Positions 1-5,331 of a stretch of DNA of 5,331 bases are shown here, in pieces. Where the stretch lies: NCBI GenBank assembly GCA_029784825.1, contig JAFMAU010000105.1, positions 1-5,331 on the forward strand. Direction: 5' to 3'. A program made the translations under genes and the position numbers. Numbering within the stretch: the first letter of the stretch is position 1; each line of letters begins with the position of its first letter. The notes beneath the pieces were generated by a model. That model searched no databases and was not told the DNA's origin. It saw nothing but the letters and a program-made list of their open reading frames with translations. This DNA is from Nitrososphaerota archaeon (GTDB lineage: Archaea > Thermoproteota > Nitrososphaeria > Nitrososphaerales > UBA183).

Positions 1-90
1 CCTCTCCTTCAAGACGTGCCGGACGGAAGACTGGAAGTCCGCTGCGTTCCCCATCCCTGTCCACCTGAGAATCGCGACCCGGTCCCTCAC
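1..90 (-). CDS. Possible 5' end of a divergent gene, product unknown (partial, weak)
   Basis: A minus-strand frame is open from ATG 144 to the left edge (48 codons, no stop). I prefer the in-frame GTG at 90-88. It has a GGGAG stretch six bases upstream and an AT-rich CGTTAAAG patch about 34 bases upstream, whereas ATG 144 has neither. From GTG 90 the visible residues include VRDRVAILRWTGMG and then SSVRHVLKER. Third positions are mostly G or C and arginine is often AGG, as in the sure genes here. I do not recognise a family. A plus-strand frame is also open over 2-139 and ends in TGA, and could instead be the tail of an upstream gene; 48 open codons can occur by chance in GC-rich DNA. Confidence is therefore low. 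Confidence 0.3.
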   Translation of the reverse strand, partial: MRDRVAILRWTGMGNAADFQSSVRHVLKER

Positions 91-119
91 GACTGGCTCC
101 CGGGAGCGCCGCGAGGCTC

Positions 120-129
120 CTTTAACGTT
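120..129 (-). promoter_or_regulatory. AT-rich patch, possible TATA box of the divergent frame
   Basis: The plus strand reads CTTTAACGTT, and the minus strand AACGTTAAAG, inside an otherwise GC-rich stretch. On the minus strand it lies about 34 bases before GTG 90. It could also be an upstream element for asnS, or have no function. Confidence 0.22.
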
Positions 130-148
130 GGGGGTCTGACGCATCACG

Positions 149-156
149 CTTTTAGC
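149..156 (+). promoter_or_regulatory. TATA-like box of asnS
   Basis: CTTTTAGC stands out in GC-rich DNA. Its first T (150) is exactly 30 bases before GTG 180, the same spacing as the radA box to the radA start. This is the expected geometry for a leaderless archaeal transcript beginning at or next to the start codon. The box lies only three bases before the alternative GTG at 159, so transcripts from it could not include that codon. Confidence 0.55.
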
Positions 157-179
157 ACGTGGGGGCCGAGCCCTGCACC

Positions 180-1475
180 GTGAAAGGCTTCGAGCTCGCC
201 ACAGCCGCGGACGTGCTTGCCGGCAGGTCGCCGCCGTCGGTCGAGGTCAGGGGGTGGGTCGCCCGGAAGCACACCGTGGGCGGGCTGGTCTTCGTGCAGG
301 TCAGGGACGGTTCGGGGTATGTCCAGGTCTCCGCCCGCAAGGGGGTCGCTGACGCGGCCTTCGAGGGGGCGAGGAGCTCGACGAAAGAGTCTGCCGTGGT
401 CGTCAGGGGAGAGGTCCGGGACGACAAGAGGGCGCCGGGGGGGAAGGAGATCTCAGCGGAGGAGTTCTTGGTGGTGGCCAAGGCCGAGAGCTGGCCCATA
501 ACCAAGACCGCGGCAAAGTCCGCCTCGTTCCTCTTCGACAAGAGGCACCTGAGCATCCGGGGTCCGAAGGCCATCGCCACCATGAGGATCCGCGCCGAGG
601 TGATAGGCGCCGCCTTCGACTACTTCAGGGAGAACGGCTTCCAGCTCATCAGCGCCCCGAGCTTCGTCCAGGCCGCGGTCGAGGGGGGGTCCACCCTCTT
701 CTCCGTCGACTACTTCGGCAAGCAGGTCAACCTGAGCCAGAGCGCGCAGTTCTACGAAGAGGCGGCGCTCCCGGCACTGCAGAAGGTCTGGATCTTCCAG
801 CCCGCGTTCCGGGCCGAGAAGTCGAAGACATCCAAGCACCTCACAGAGTTCTGGATGATAGAGGCGGAGCAGGCCTTCGCGGACCAGCCGGAGAACATGA
901 AGCTCCAGGAGGGGCTGCTCTCGAAGATGGTCGAGCGGGTCATCGCCAACAGGCAGGCGGAGCTGAAGACCCTCGGCCGCACCCTGAAGCAGCCGCCGCT
1001 CCCCTTCCCCAGGATCAGCTACGACGAGGCGCGCTCGGTCGCGGAGAAGAAAGGGTACCCCTTCGAGTGGGGGGACGACCTCCCGACGGAGGCCGAGAGG
1101 GCCATCAGCCTTACCCAGGGCTCCCCGTTCTTCATCACCGACTACCCACTCAGCGCCCGGTCGTTCTATCACATGACCTACCCGGACAGGCCCAAGGTGA
1201 CGAAGTCGGCAGACCTGATCGCCCCCGAGGGGGTCGGGGAACTTGCCACCGGCGGCCAGAGGATACACGAATATCAGGAGCTGATGCAGAGGATCGAGTC
1301 CCAGGACCTCCCCACCGAGTCCTTCGCCTGGTATCTCGAGCTCAGGAAGTACGGCATGCCCCCTCACTCGGGGTTCGGCATCGGAGTCGAAAGGTCGACA
1401 AGATGGATAGCGGGGCTGAAGCACATCAGGTCCGCGAGTTTGTTCCCGAGAACACTTTCGCGCATCTCCCCCTGA
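180..1475 (+). CDS. asnS: Asparaginyl-tRNA synthetase, archaeal class II
   Basis: This cytoplasmic enzyme attaches asparagine to tRNA-Asn using ATP. From GTG 180 it has 431 residues, close to archaeal AsnRS such as that of Pyrococcus. An N-terminal OB-fold anticodon-binding domain spans about 20-100 (RGWV at 24-27). The class II catalytic core follows: motif 1 proline near 160, VEGG at 167-170, LSQSAQFY at 185-192, motif 2 FRAEKSKTSKHLTEFW at 210-225, APEG at 348-351, and motif 3 GFGIGVER at 398-405. The ending FPRTLSRISP matches the usual family C-terminus, so the gene is complete. Motif 2 with T..HLTEFW fits AsnRS better than AspRS. The OB-fold argues against the AsnRS-like asparagine synthetase paralogue, which lacks it. 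GTG 159 would add seven residues, but the TATA-like box at 149-156 and family length favour GTG 180. TGA ends the gene 37 bases before radA. Confidence 0.9.
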   Translation: MKGFELATAADVLAGRSPPSVEVRGWVARKHTVGGLVFVQVRDGSGYVQVSARKGVADAAFEGARSSTKESAVVVRGEVRDDKRAPGGKEISAEEFLVVAKAESWPITKTAAKSASFLFDKRHLSIRGPKAIATMRIRAEVIGAAFDYFRENGFQLISAPSFVQAAVEGGSTLFSVDYFGKQVNLSQSAQFYEEAALPALQKVWIFQPAFRAEKSKTSKHLTEFWMIEAEQAFADQPENMKLQEGLLSKMVERVIANRQAELKTLGRTLKQPPLPFPRISYDEARSVAEKKGYPFEWGDDLPTEAERAISLTQGSPFFITDYPLSARSFYHMTYPDRPKVTKSADLIAPEGVGELATGGQRIHEYQELMQRIESQDLPTESFAWYLELRKYGMPPHSGFGIGVERSTRWIAGLKHIRSASLFPRTLSRISP

Positions 1476-1481
1476 GGCAGG

Positions 1482-1490
1482 CTTATCTAC
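1482..1490 (+). promoter_or_regulatory. TATA-like box of radA
   Basis: CTTATCTAC lies in the 37-base gap after the asnS stop. Its first T (1483) is exactly 30 bases before the TTG start of radA, as expected for a leaderless archaeal gene. No Shine-Dalgarno sequence is seen before the TTG. This suggests that radA has its own promoter and is not solely cotranscribed with asnS. Confidence 0.6.
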
Positions 1491-1512
1491 CTGAAAGCGG
1501 CCGTGCATAAAG

Positions 1513-4053
1513 TTGGCTGGCACGAAGGTGGAGAAGAAGGACGAACCTGAAGAAGCAGTGAAGGAAGCGGCGGGGACTGACAAAGAGCTCGAGCTTGACA
1601 CGCTCCCAGGCGTAGGACCTGCCACCAAGCAGAAGCTTAAGGACGCAGGCATCGAAACGATCCTAGACCTGGCCACCTCGGGCCCCATGGACATCGCCGA
1701 AGCGGTGGACATCGACGTCTCGAAGGCGGTGGAGCTGAACAACAAGGCGCGCAAGAAGCTGGTCGAGTTGAACCGCCTCGAGCCGGACTTCATCAACGCG
1801 GCCGACCTGCTGGCGAAGAGGAAGGCCATCGACCGCATATCGACGGGCTCGAAGAACCTGGACGACCTCCTCGGCGGAGGGATCGAGACCTGGGCCATGA
1901 CCGAGTTCTACGGCGAGTTCGGGTCAGGGAAGTGCGTCGCGGGAGATACGAAGGTCTTCTACAGCAACGACGCCAACGTCCACTTCGAGCCCATCGCCCA
2001 GACCTATGAGAAGTATAGGGGCTTGTATGGGGAGCGGCCACTCGATTCGGGCTACGTCGTCCCCCTGAAGGAGGTAAATGTCGTAGGGCTGAATTCGCGA
2101 CTCACACCGGCGTCCTATCTCTACAGGGAGAAGGTTTCATCCATCCTCGCCATCAAGACAGAGCGCGGGCGGCTGCTGAAGCTGGCCAAGCTACACATGG
2201 CGATGGTCATGTCTGGTGCCGGGATAAGCTGGGTCCCATCGGGTTCATTATCCGTTGGCGACAAGATCGCCACGCCAAGGACGCTCTCGGTGCCCGGGAG
2301 GTCCGACATCACCAACGACGACGCCTTCTTCCTTGGGTTTTATGTCGCCGAAGGGACGGGGAACCCCCTGTCCATCACGAACACTGACGGCAAGCTGATA
2401 GAGTGGACCAGGGGTTATCTGATGAAGAGATTCGGCTTCGAACCCACCGTCTCGCGGAGAGAAGGCCATGCGGCTCTGGTTCTGCTTAGGGCCCCCGTCA
2501 AGAGCCTGCTCGGGAGGCTGGCCGATGCCAACTCGTACACGAAATACGTTCCCGATAGCATCCTCAACGGCAACGACGAAATAGTACGCCACTTCCTGGC
2601 AGGATACTTCGAAGGCGACGGGCGTGTCGCGGGCGCCGACATTGAAGCGAGCTCGAACAGCAAGGAGCTGATCGAAGGCGTGTCCTACCTTCTTTCCAGG
2701 CTGGGCATCGCCTCGTCCTTCGGCGTCAAGAACGTCAGCACCGGGCAACACTACAGGCTGCGCGTCTCGGGTTTCGACAGGGACAAGATGTCTCAGATTC
2801 CGTTCAAGAGCAAGAGGGTGCCAAACGTCAGGACCCGGAACAGCAAGTACGGCATCCCAGCCGGTGACCTGCTAAGGGCGACGTACAAATCTGCGGTCTC
2901 TTCCAGGCATATCGAACGCAAGCGTCCCCTGAGCAAGAGCGGTACTCTCTACGAGGCCCTTACCAGGTCGGCCTACGGGAAGACCGGGATGAGCGACGCC
3001 CAGGTCATGTCGGCAGCCGGATTCCTGGAAGGTGTCTCGGAGGCGCTTGCCCAGAACCTGGAAAACCTCCAACGGGCCAATCTCGAATCCGCGGCCGGTT
3101 TCAGGAAATACGCTCTCTCCTTGTCGTTCTCGGCGAACATCCTGGCGGGGCCCATTGGCGTATCGAAGTCAGGTTTCAACAACTACTTCAGTCGGGGGCT
3201 CCCAAAGATGAGGACTGCCGCGTTCAAGGCGGTGGCGACCCAAGAGATTGAACGGCGCATCAGGGTGCTTGGAGAGGCCGTAGCCGCGCTTGAGACTGCG
3301 TTGCAGTTCAACTGGGACACAGTCACCGAAATCCGAGAGGAGAAGTATGGCGACTATGTCTACGATTTCGAGGTCCCCGATGGGCACGCCTTCGTCAGCG
3401 GGAACGTCCCGACTATCCTCCACAACAGCCAGGTCTGCCACACACTGAGCGTCATGGTGCAGGCGCCCAAGGGGGAGGGGGGCCTCGACGCAGGGTGCAT
3501 CTACGTCGACACCGAAGGGACCTTCAGGCCGGAGAGGATCGCCGAGATAGCGGAGGCGAGGGACATGGACCCGGAGAAGATCCTATCCAGGATCACCGTG
3601 GCCAGGGCGTACAACAGCGCCCACCAGGAGCTGATCGTCAAGGACCTGGGGAGGATAATCGAGCCCAACAAGGTGAAGCTAGTGATACTCGACAGCGCCG
3701 TCGCCCACTACAGGGCGGAGTTCCTCGGGAGGGGGACGCTGTCCGAGCGCCAGCAGCGGCTGAACCGGTTCATGCACCAGCTCCTCAGGACCGCGGAGAT
3801 CTACAACATCGCTGTCGTGGTCACGAACCAGGTGCAGGCTGCGCCCGACTCCTTCTTCGGCGACCCGACCAGGCCCACCGGCGGCCACGTCGTGGCGCAC
3901 ACAAGCACCTACAGGATCTACCTGCGCAAGGCGGCCAAGAACCGCATCGCCAGGATGGTGGACAGCCCGTACCACCCGGAAAGGGACGCCGTCTTCCTCC
4001 TGGGCGAAAAGGGGGTCGAGGACCCTGCGGAAGACAGTTCGAGAAAGAAGTAG
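1513..4053 (+). CDS. radA: DNA repair and recombination protein RadA, interrupted by an intein
   Basis: This is the archaeal RecA/Rad51 recombinase, which forms ATP-dependent filaments on single-stranded DNA and carries out strand exchange. The precursor has 846 residues; removing a 498-residue intein (141-638) leaves 348, a normal RadA length. Residues 1-25 are a charged tail. A helix-hairpin-helix domain follows (LPGVG at 31-35, to about 86), then the FINA polymerisation motif at 93-96. Walker A GEFGSGK is at 134-140 and resumes with S639 after the intein. In precursor numbering the catalytic glutamate is E668 (VDTEG), Walker B is LVILD at 723-727, VTNQ is at 770-773, and the L2 region GDPTRPTGG is at 783-791. 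Because the intein splits the P-loop, the precursor should be unable to bind ATP properly. TTG 1513 is the start, supported by the box 30 bases upstream and no better codon nearby. TAG ends the gene at 4051-4053. Confidence 0.96.
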   Translation: MAGTKVEKKDEPEEAVKEAAGTDKELELDTLPGVGPATKQKLKDAGIETILDLATSGPMDIAEAVDIDVSKAVELNNKARKKLVELNRLEPDFINAADLLAKRKAIDRISTGSKNLDDLLGGGIETWAMTEFYGEFGSGKCVAGDTKVFYSNDANVHFEPIAQTYEKYRGLYGERPLDSGYVVPLKEVNVVGLNSRLTPASYLYREKVSSILAIKTERGRLLKLAKLHMAMVMSGAGISWVPSGSLSVGDKIATPRTLSVPGRSDITNDDAFFLGFYVAEGTGNPLSITNTDGKLIEWTRGYLMKRFGFEPTVSRREGHAALVLLRAPVKSLLGRLADANSYTKYVPDSILNGNDEIVRHFLAGYFEGDGRVAGADIEASSNSKELIEGVSYLLSRLGIASSFGVKNVSTGQHYRLRVSGFDRDKMSQIPFKSKRVPNVRTRNSKYGIPAGDLLRATYKSAVSSRHIERKRPLSKSGTLYEALTRSAYGKTGMSDAQVMSAAGFLEGVSEALAQNLENLQRANLESAAGFRKYALSLSFSANILAGPIGVSKSGFNNYFSRGLPKMRTAAFKAVATQEIERRIRVLGEAVAALETALQFNWDTVTEIREEKYGDYVYDFEVPDGHAFVSGNVPTILHNSQVCHTLSVMVQAPKGEGGLDAGCIYVDTEGTFRPERIAEIAEARDMDPEKILSRITVARAYNSAHQELIVKDLGRIIEPNKVKLVILDSAVAHYRAEFLGRGTLSERQQRLNRFMHQLLRTAEIYNIAVVVTNQVQAAPDSFFGDPTRPTGGHVVAHTSTYRIYLRKAAKNRIARMVDSPYHPERDAVFLLGEKGVEDPAEDSSRKK
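2314..2802 (+). other. LAGLIDADG homing endonuclease core within the intein
   Basis: Precursor residues about 268-430 form a two-motif LAGLIDADG nuclease of the kind that cuts intein-free alleles so that the element copies itself. The first motif is LGFYVAEG (274-281), with Glu280 as the acidic metal ligand, a common replacement for Asp in archaeal inteins. The second is LAGYFEGDG (362-370), with Asp369. The block D signature KYVPDSIL (344-351) and the block H segment YLLSRLGIA (392-400) are both present. No frameshift or stop interrupts the domain and both acidic residues are kept, so activity is plausible. The expected target is an uninterrupted radA at the P-loop codons. Confidence 0.88.
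2803..3312 (+). other. Intein region between nuclease core and C-terminal splicing block, likely DNA-contacting
   Basis: Precursor residues about 431-600 follow the nuclease core. YGIPAGDLL (446-454) resembles the segment after the nuclease in other archaeal inteins. VSKSGFNNYFSRGLPKMRTA (550-569) reads like a helix-turn-helix, at the place where related inteins carry a small DNA-binding unit. FNWDTVTEI (599-607) matches the conserved lead-in to block F. Residues 460-545 contain a basic stretch (RHIERKRPLSK) and predicted helices that I cannot assign. Its role in target recognition is inferred from position and pattern. Confidence 0.5.
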
Positions 4054-4063
4054 AATCCAACCA

Positions 4064-4073
4064 CTTTTATATC
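4064..4073 (+). promoter_or_regulatory. TATA box of the secreted-protein gene
   Basis: CTTTTATATC begins 11 bases after the radA stop and is the best archaeal TATA match in the window. A transcript starting about 30 bases after its first T would begin near 4095, giving a leader of about seven bases to TTG 4102. This marks the start of a separate transcription unit. Confidence 0.72.
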
Positions 4074-4101
4074 CTGAATCGAGCGCCTTCCTGCGTCTCG
4101 C

Positions 4102-4182
4102 TTGAAGCGTTCTCAGATGCTGGCAGTGTCCGTCCTTGCCCTCTTGCTGGTGTCAGCGGTACCGCTGAGGGCGGCCTACGCC
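4102..4182 (+). other. Signal peptide of the surface protein
   Basis: Residues 1-27 comprise a basic N-region (MKRSQ), a hydrophobic core of about 15 residues (LAVSVLALLLVSAV) and an AYA cleavage motif before Gln28. There is no twin arginine and no lipobox cysteine, so Sec export with type I signal peptidase cleavage is expected. Confidence 0.85.
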
Positions 4183-5331
4183 CAGTCCGGTTACACGGAG
4201 AAGCTCAACGTGTACGTCGCGGGGTCCGACGCCCTCTGGTACTTCACCTTCGGCGGTCTCAACGGGTCCGCCCACCTAAGCGCCCTGGAGTCCACGCCGG
4301 GCCTGAGCTGGTACAACGTCACGGCGATCTCGACCACCGGGTGGCAGTCCGACTTCCAGGTCTTCGGTCCGAGGGGGTACGGCCTCCTCCCTGTCCCTTA
4401 CGTCACCCCCCAGGGGATCTTCCTGACCGTCGGCTCGGACTCCTATCCCGACGCCTCGGCTGCGGCAGCCGCCCTTGACTCGTACCTGCTGACCAGCTTC
4501 ATCTCCTACTCGAATGGGACGGGGAGGTACACCTTCTTCAGCCCCGTCTCGTTCTCGAGCCTCATCCCCTCGACCCTGCTCAAGAACTTCCTCCCGACGA
4601 CGGAGCACGGGTTCGCGACCGCCATTTCGTATTCGAGCTTCACCAGCACCCCGTCCCCCTTCGTCGTCCTCGAGGGGGTGAAGGGTTCGGCAGGGTTCGA
4701 CCACAGCCTGGTGGTCGGCTCGATCACGTCCAGCGCCCTCTCGAACGGCCAGCCCGCTGTCCTGAGCTACTTCGGGACCTCCCCGACCTTCCTCGCGGCC
4801 TCCGCCCAAAGCTCGTCCTCGGTCGTCCAGGTGACCTCCCTGGACGGGGAGCTCCAGTCGAAGGACTCGGGGGCGGTAGTCAGGAACGCGCAGCAGTTCT
4901 CCGGGTCCTATACCCTCGCCCTTTCGCCCGGGAAGCACCTCTACAAGCTCAACGCCACCGTGGCAGAGCAGCCTGCGCCCCTGCTCGCGACCAGGGCCGT
5001 AGACGTCGGGGTCCTGAGTACCGGGGGGAACATCTCCGTCACGCTCACCTTCCGGGACCTTTCCTCTGCTGAAACGATAAGCAGCCTCTCCTTCACCGAC
5101 AACTGGTGGAACAAGACCGGGGTCTTCCAGCTCGTGAGCAGCGGTGCGTCGGACTCGGTGTCGTCGGTCTCGCTCGCTCCGGGCGCGTCCTTGACCCCTG
5201 TCTACAGGCTCCGCTACACCGGGACGACGGCCGGCTCGGTCACCATCCCCGCTTCTGTGATACGATACCAGTACACGGTCAACGGGGTGGCTTTCAACGC
5301 CACCACCGCCCTCGGCCCGATCAGGCTCTCC
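4102..5331 (+). CDS. Secreted or surface-anchored protein of unknown function (3' end outside window)
   Basis: The frame is open for 410 codons with no stop to the right edge, so the protein is incomplete. The first residues form a clear Sec signal peptide: KR, a hydrophobic run, then AYA before Gln28. TTG 4102 is chosen because it supplies the positive N-region and lies just after a good TATA box; ATG 4117 would lose the charges, and TGA at 4075 blocks longer forms. The mature part has no cysteine and no methionine, is rich in Ser, Thr, Gly and aromatic residues, and carries seven N-X-S/T sequons (N54, 72, 138, 284, 310, 337, 399), fitting an exported archaeal glycoprotein. Residues 30-290 match no family I know. 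Residues about 300-410 read as a beta-sandwich domain, with LAPGASLTPVYRLRY and VTIPASVIRYQY segments resembling archaeal surface repeats and eukaryotic TRAP-beta. A membrane anchor may lie beyond the edge. Function is unknown. Confidence 0.87.
   Translation, partial: MKRSQMLAVSVLALLLVSAVPLRAAYAQSGYTEKLNVYVAGSDALWYFTFGGLNGSAHLSALESTPGLSWYNVTAISTTGWQSDFQVFGPRGYGLLPVPYVTPQGIFLTVGSDSYPDASAAAAALDSYLLTSFISYSNGTGRYTFFSPVSFSSLIPSTLLKNFLPTTEHGFATAISYSSFTSTPSPFVVLEGVKGSAGFDHSLVVGSITSSALSNGQPAVLSYFGTSPTFLAASAQSSSSVVQVTSLDGELQSKDSGAVVRNAQQFSGSYTLALSPGKHLYKLNATVAEQPAPLLATRAVDVGVLSTGGNISVTLTFRDLSSAETISSLSFTDNWWNKTGVFQLVSSGASDSVSSVSLAPGASLTPVYRLRYTGTTAGSVTIPASVIRYQYTVNGVAFNATTALGPIRLS

Larger units (their letters stand above)
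1933..3426 (+). mobile_element. RadA intein with LAGLIDADG homing endonuclease, in the P-loop
   Basis: This in-frame insert of 498 codons is a class 1 intein. It begins with Cys141 in block A (CVAGDTKVFY), directly after the Walker A lysine K140. It ends with the block G pair His637-Asn638, followed by Ser639 as the +1 nucleophile, so splicing would join GEFGSGK to SQVCHTLSV. Block B is near 219-228, with His228 present but alanine where threonine is usual. Block F (VYDFEVPDGHAFVSG) is at 616-630 with D618 and H625. The N-terminal splicing part spans about 141-256 and the C-terminal part about 601-638, with the endonuclease between them. Pyrococcus RadA inteins occupy the same P-loop site as far as I recall, and the segment ASYLYREKV resembles them. 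Sampled rows of the intein are about 55-65% GC against about 62-68% in the flanking RadA, slightly lower and compatible with transfer. Confidence 0.95.

Noticed and set aside
2..139. Plus-strand open frame ending in TGA at 137-139, possibly the tail of an upstream gene
   Set aside because: Only 45 codons are visible, with no recognisable motif and no better codon pattern than the opposite strand. It is kept only as an alternative to the minus-strand call.
1476..1512. Possible terminator between asnS and radA
   Set aside because: No T-run or clear hairpin is seen in the 37 bases; the AT-rich patch is better explained as the radA TATA-like box.
453..1898. Minus-strand open frame of 481 codons
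   Set aside because: It lies opposite asnS and the start of radA, both complete and motif-rich. Its translation is rich in Arg, Gly, Leu and Pro with no recognisable domain, typical of a GC-rich shadow frame.
1933..3426. Reading the insert as a separate endonuclease gene or an intron
   Set aside because: The frame runs through without a stop, and the ends carry intein splicing residues (Cys first, His-Asn last, then Ser), so protein splicing is the simpler explanation.
3495..4478. Plus-strand open frame of 327 codons across the radA end and the next gene
   Set aside because: It is out of frame with RadA, which shows Walker B and L2 motifs over the same bases, and with the signal-peptide protein. 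Its Arg/Pro/Gly-rich translation looks like a shadow.
4276..4938. Minus-strand open frame of 220 codons
   Set aside because: It lies opposite the secreted-protein frame, which has a TATA box, a signal peptide and sequons. The minus translation is low in complexity and has no recognisable motif.

Overview
The window is GC-rich archaeal DNA. The archaeal signs are a RadA recombinase with an N-terminal helix-hairpin-helix domain, an asparaginyl-tRNA synthetase of archaeal type, CTTNTA-type TATA boxes close to the start codons, and GTG/TTG starts without clear Shine-Dalgarno sequences. The RadA C-terminal half, with its TYRIYLRK and MVDSPYHP stretches, reminds me most of the Thaumarchaeota/Nitrososphaeria lineage. 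That placement is from memory and is only moderately secure.

Layout, left to right. Positions 1-90 may hold the 5' end of a divergent minus-strand gene; this is weak. Positions 180-1475 hold asnS, which charges tRNA-Asn. Positions 1513-4053 hold radA, the strand-exchange protein of homologous recombination. Its P-loop is interrupted by a 498-residue intein (1933-3426) carrying a LAGLIDADG homing endonuclease. Positions 4102 to the right edge hold a long open frame for a secreted or surface protein with a signal peptide and seven N-glycosylation sequons; its 3' end is outside the window.

The three plus-strand genes lie close together (gaps of 37 and 48 bases), but each has its own TATA-like box just upstream. 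In asnS and radA the first T of the box is exactly 30 bases before the start codon, which points to leaderless transcripts and favours GTG 180 over GTG 159 as the asnS start. The genes look like separately transcribed neighbours, not one pathway.

The most interesting element is the RadA intein. It splits the ATP-binding loop directly after the Walker A lysine, so RadA cannot work until the intein is removed. The terminal splicing residues and the endonuclease motifs look intact, but the usual block B threonine is alanine. The second point of interest is the surface protein, whose visible C-terminal part resembles the immunoglobulin-like lumenal domain of eukaryotic TRAP-beta/SSR2. That resemblance is by eye and unproven.
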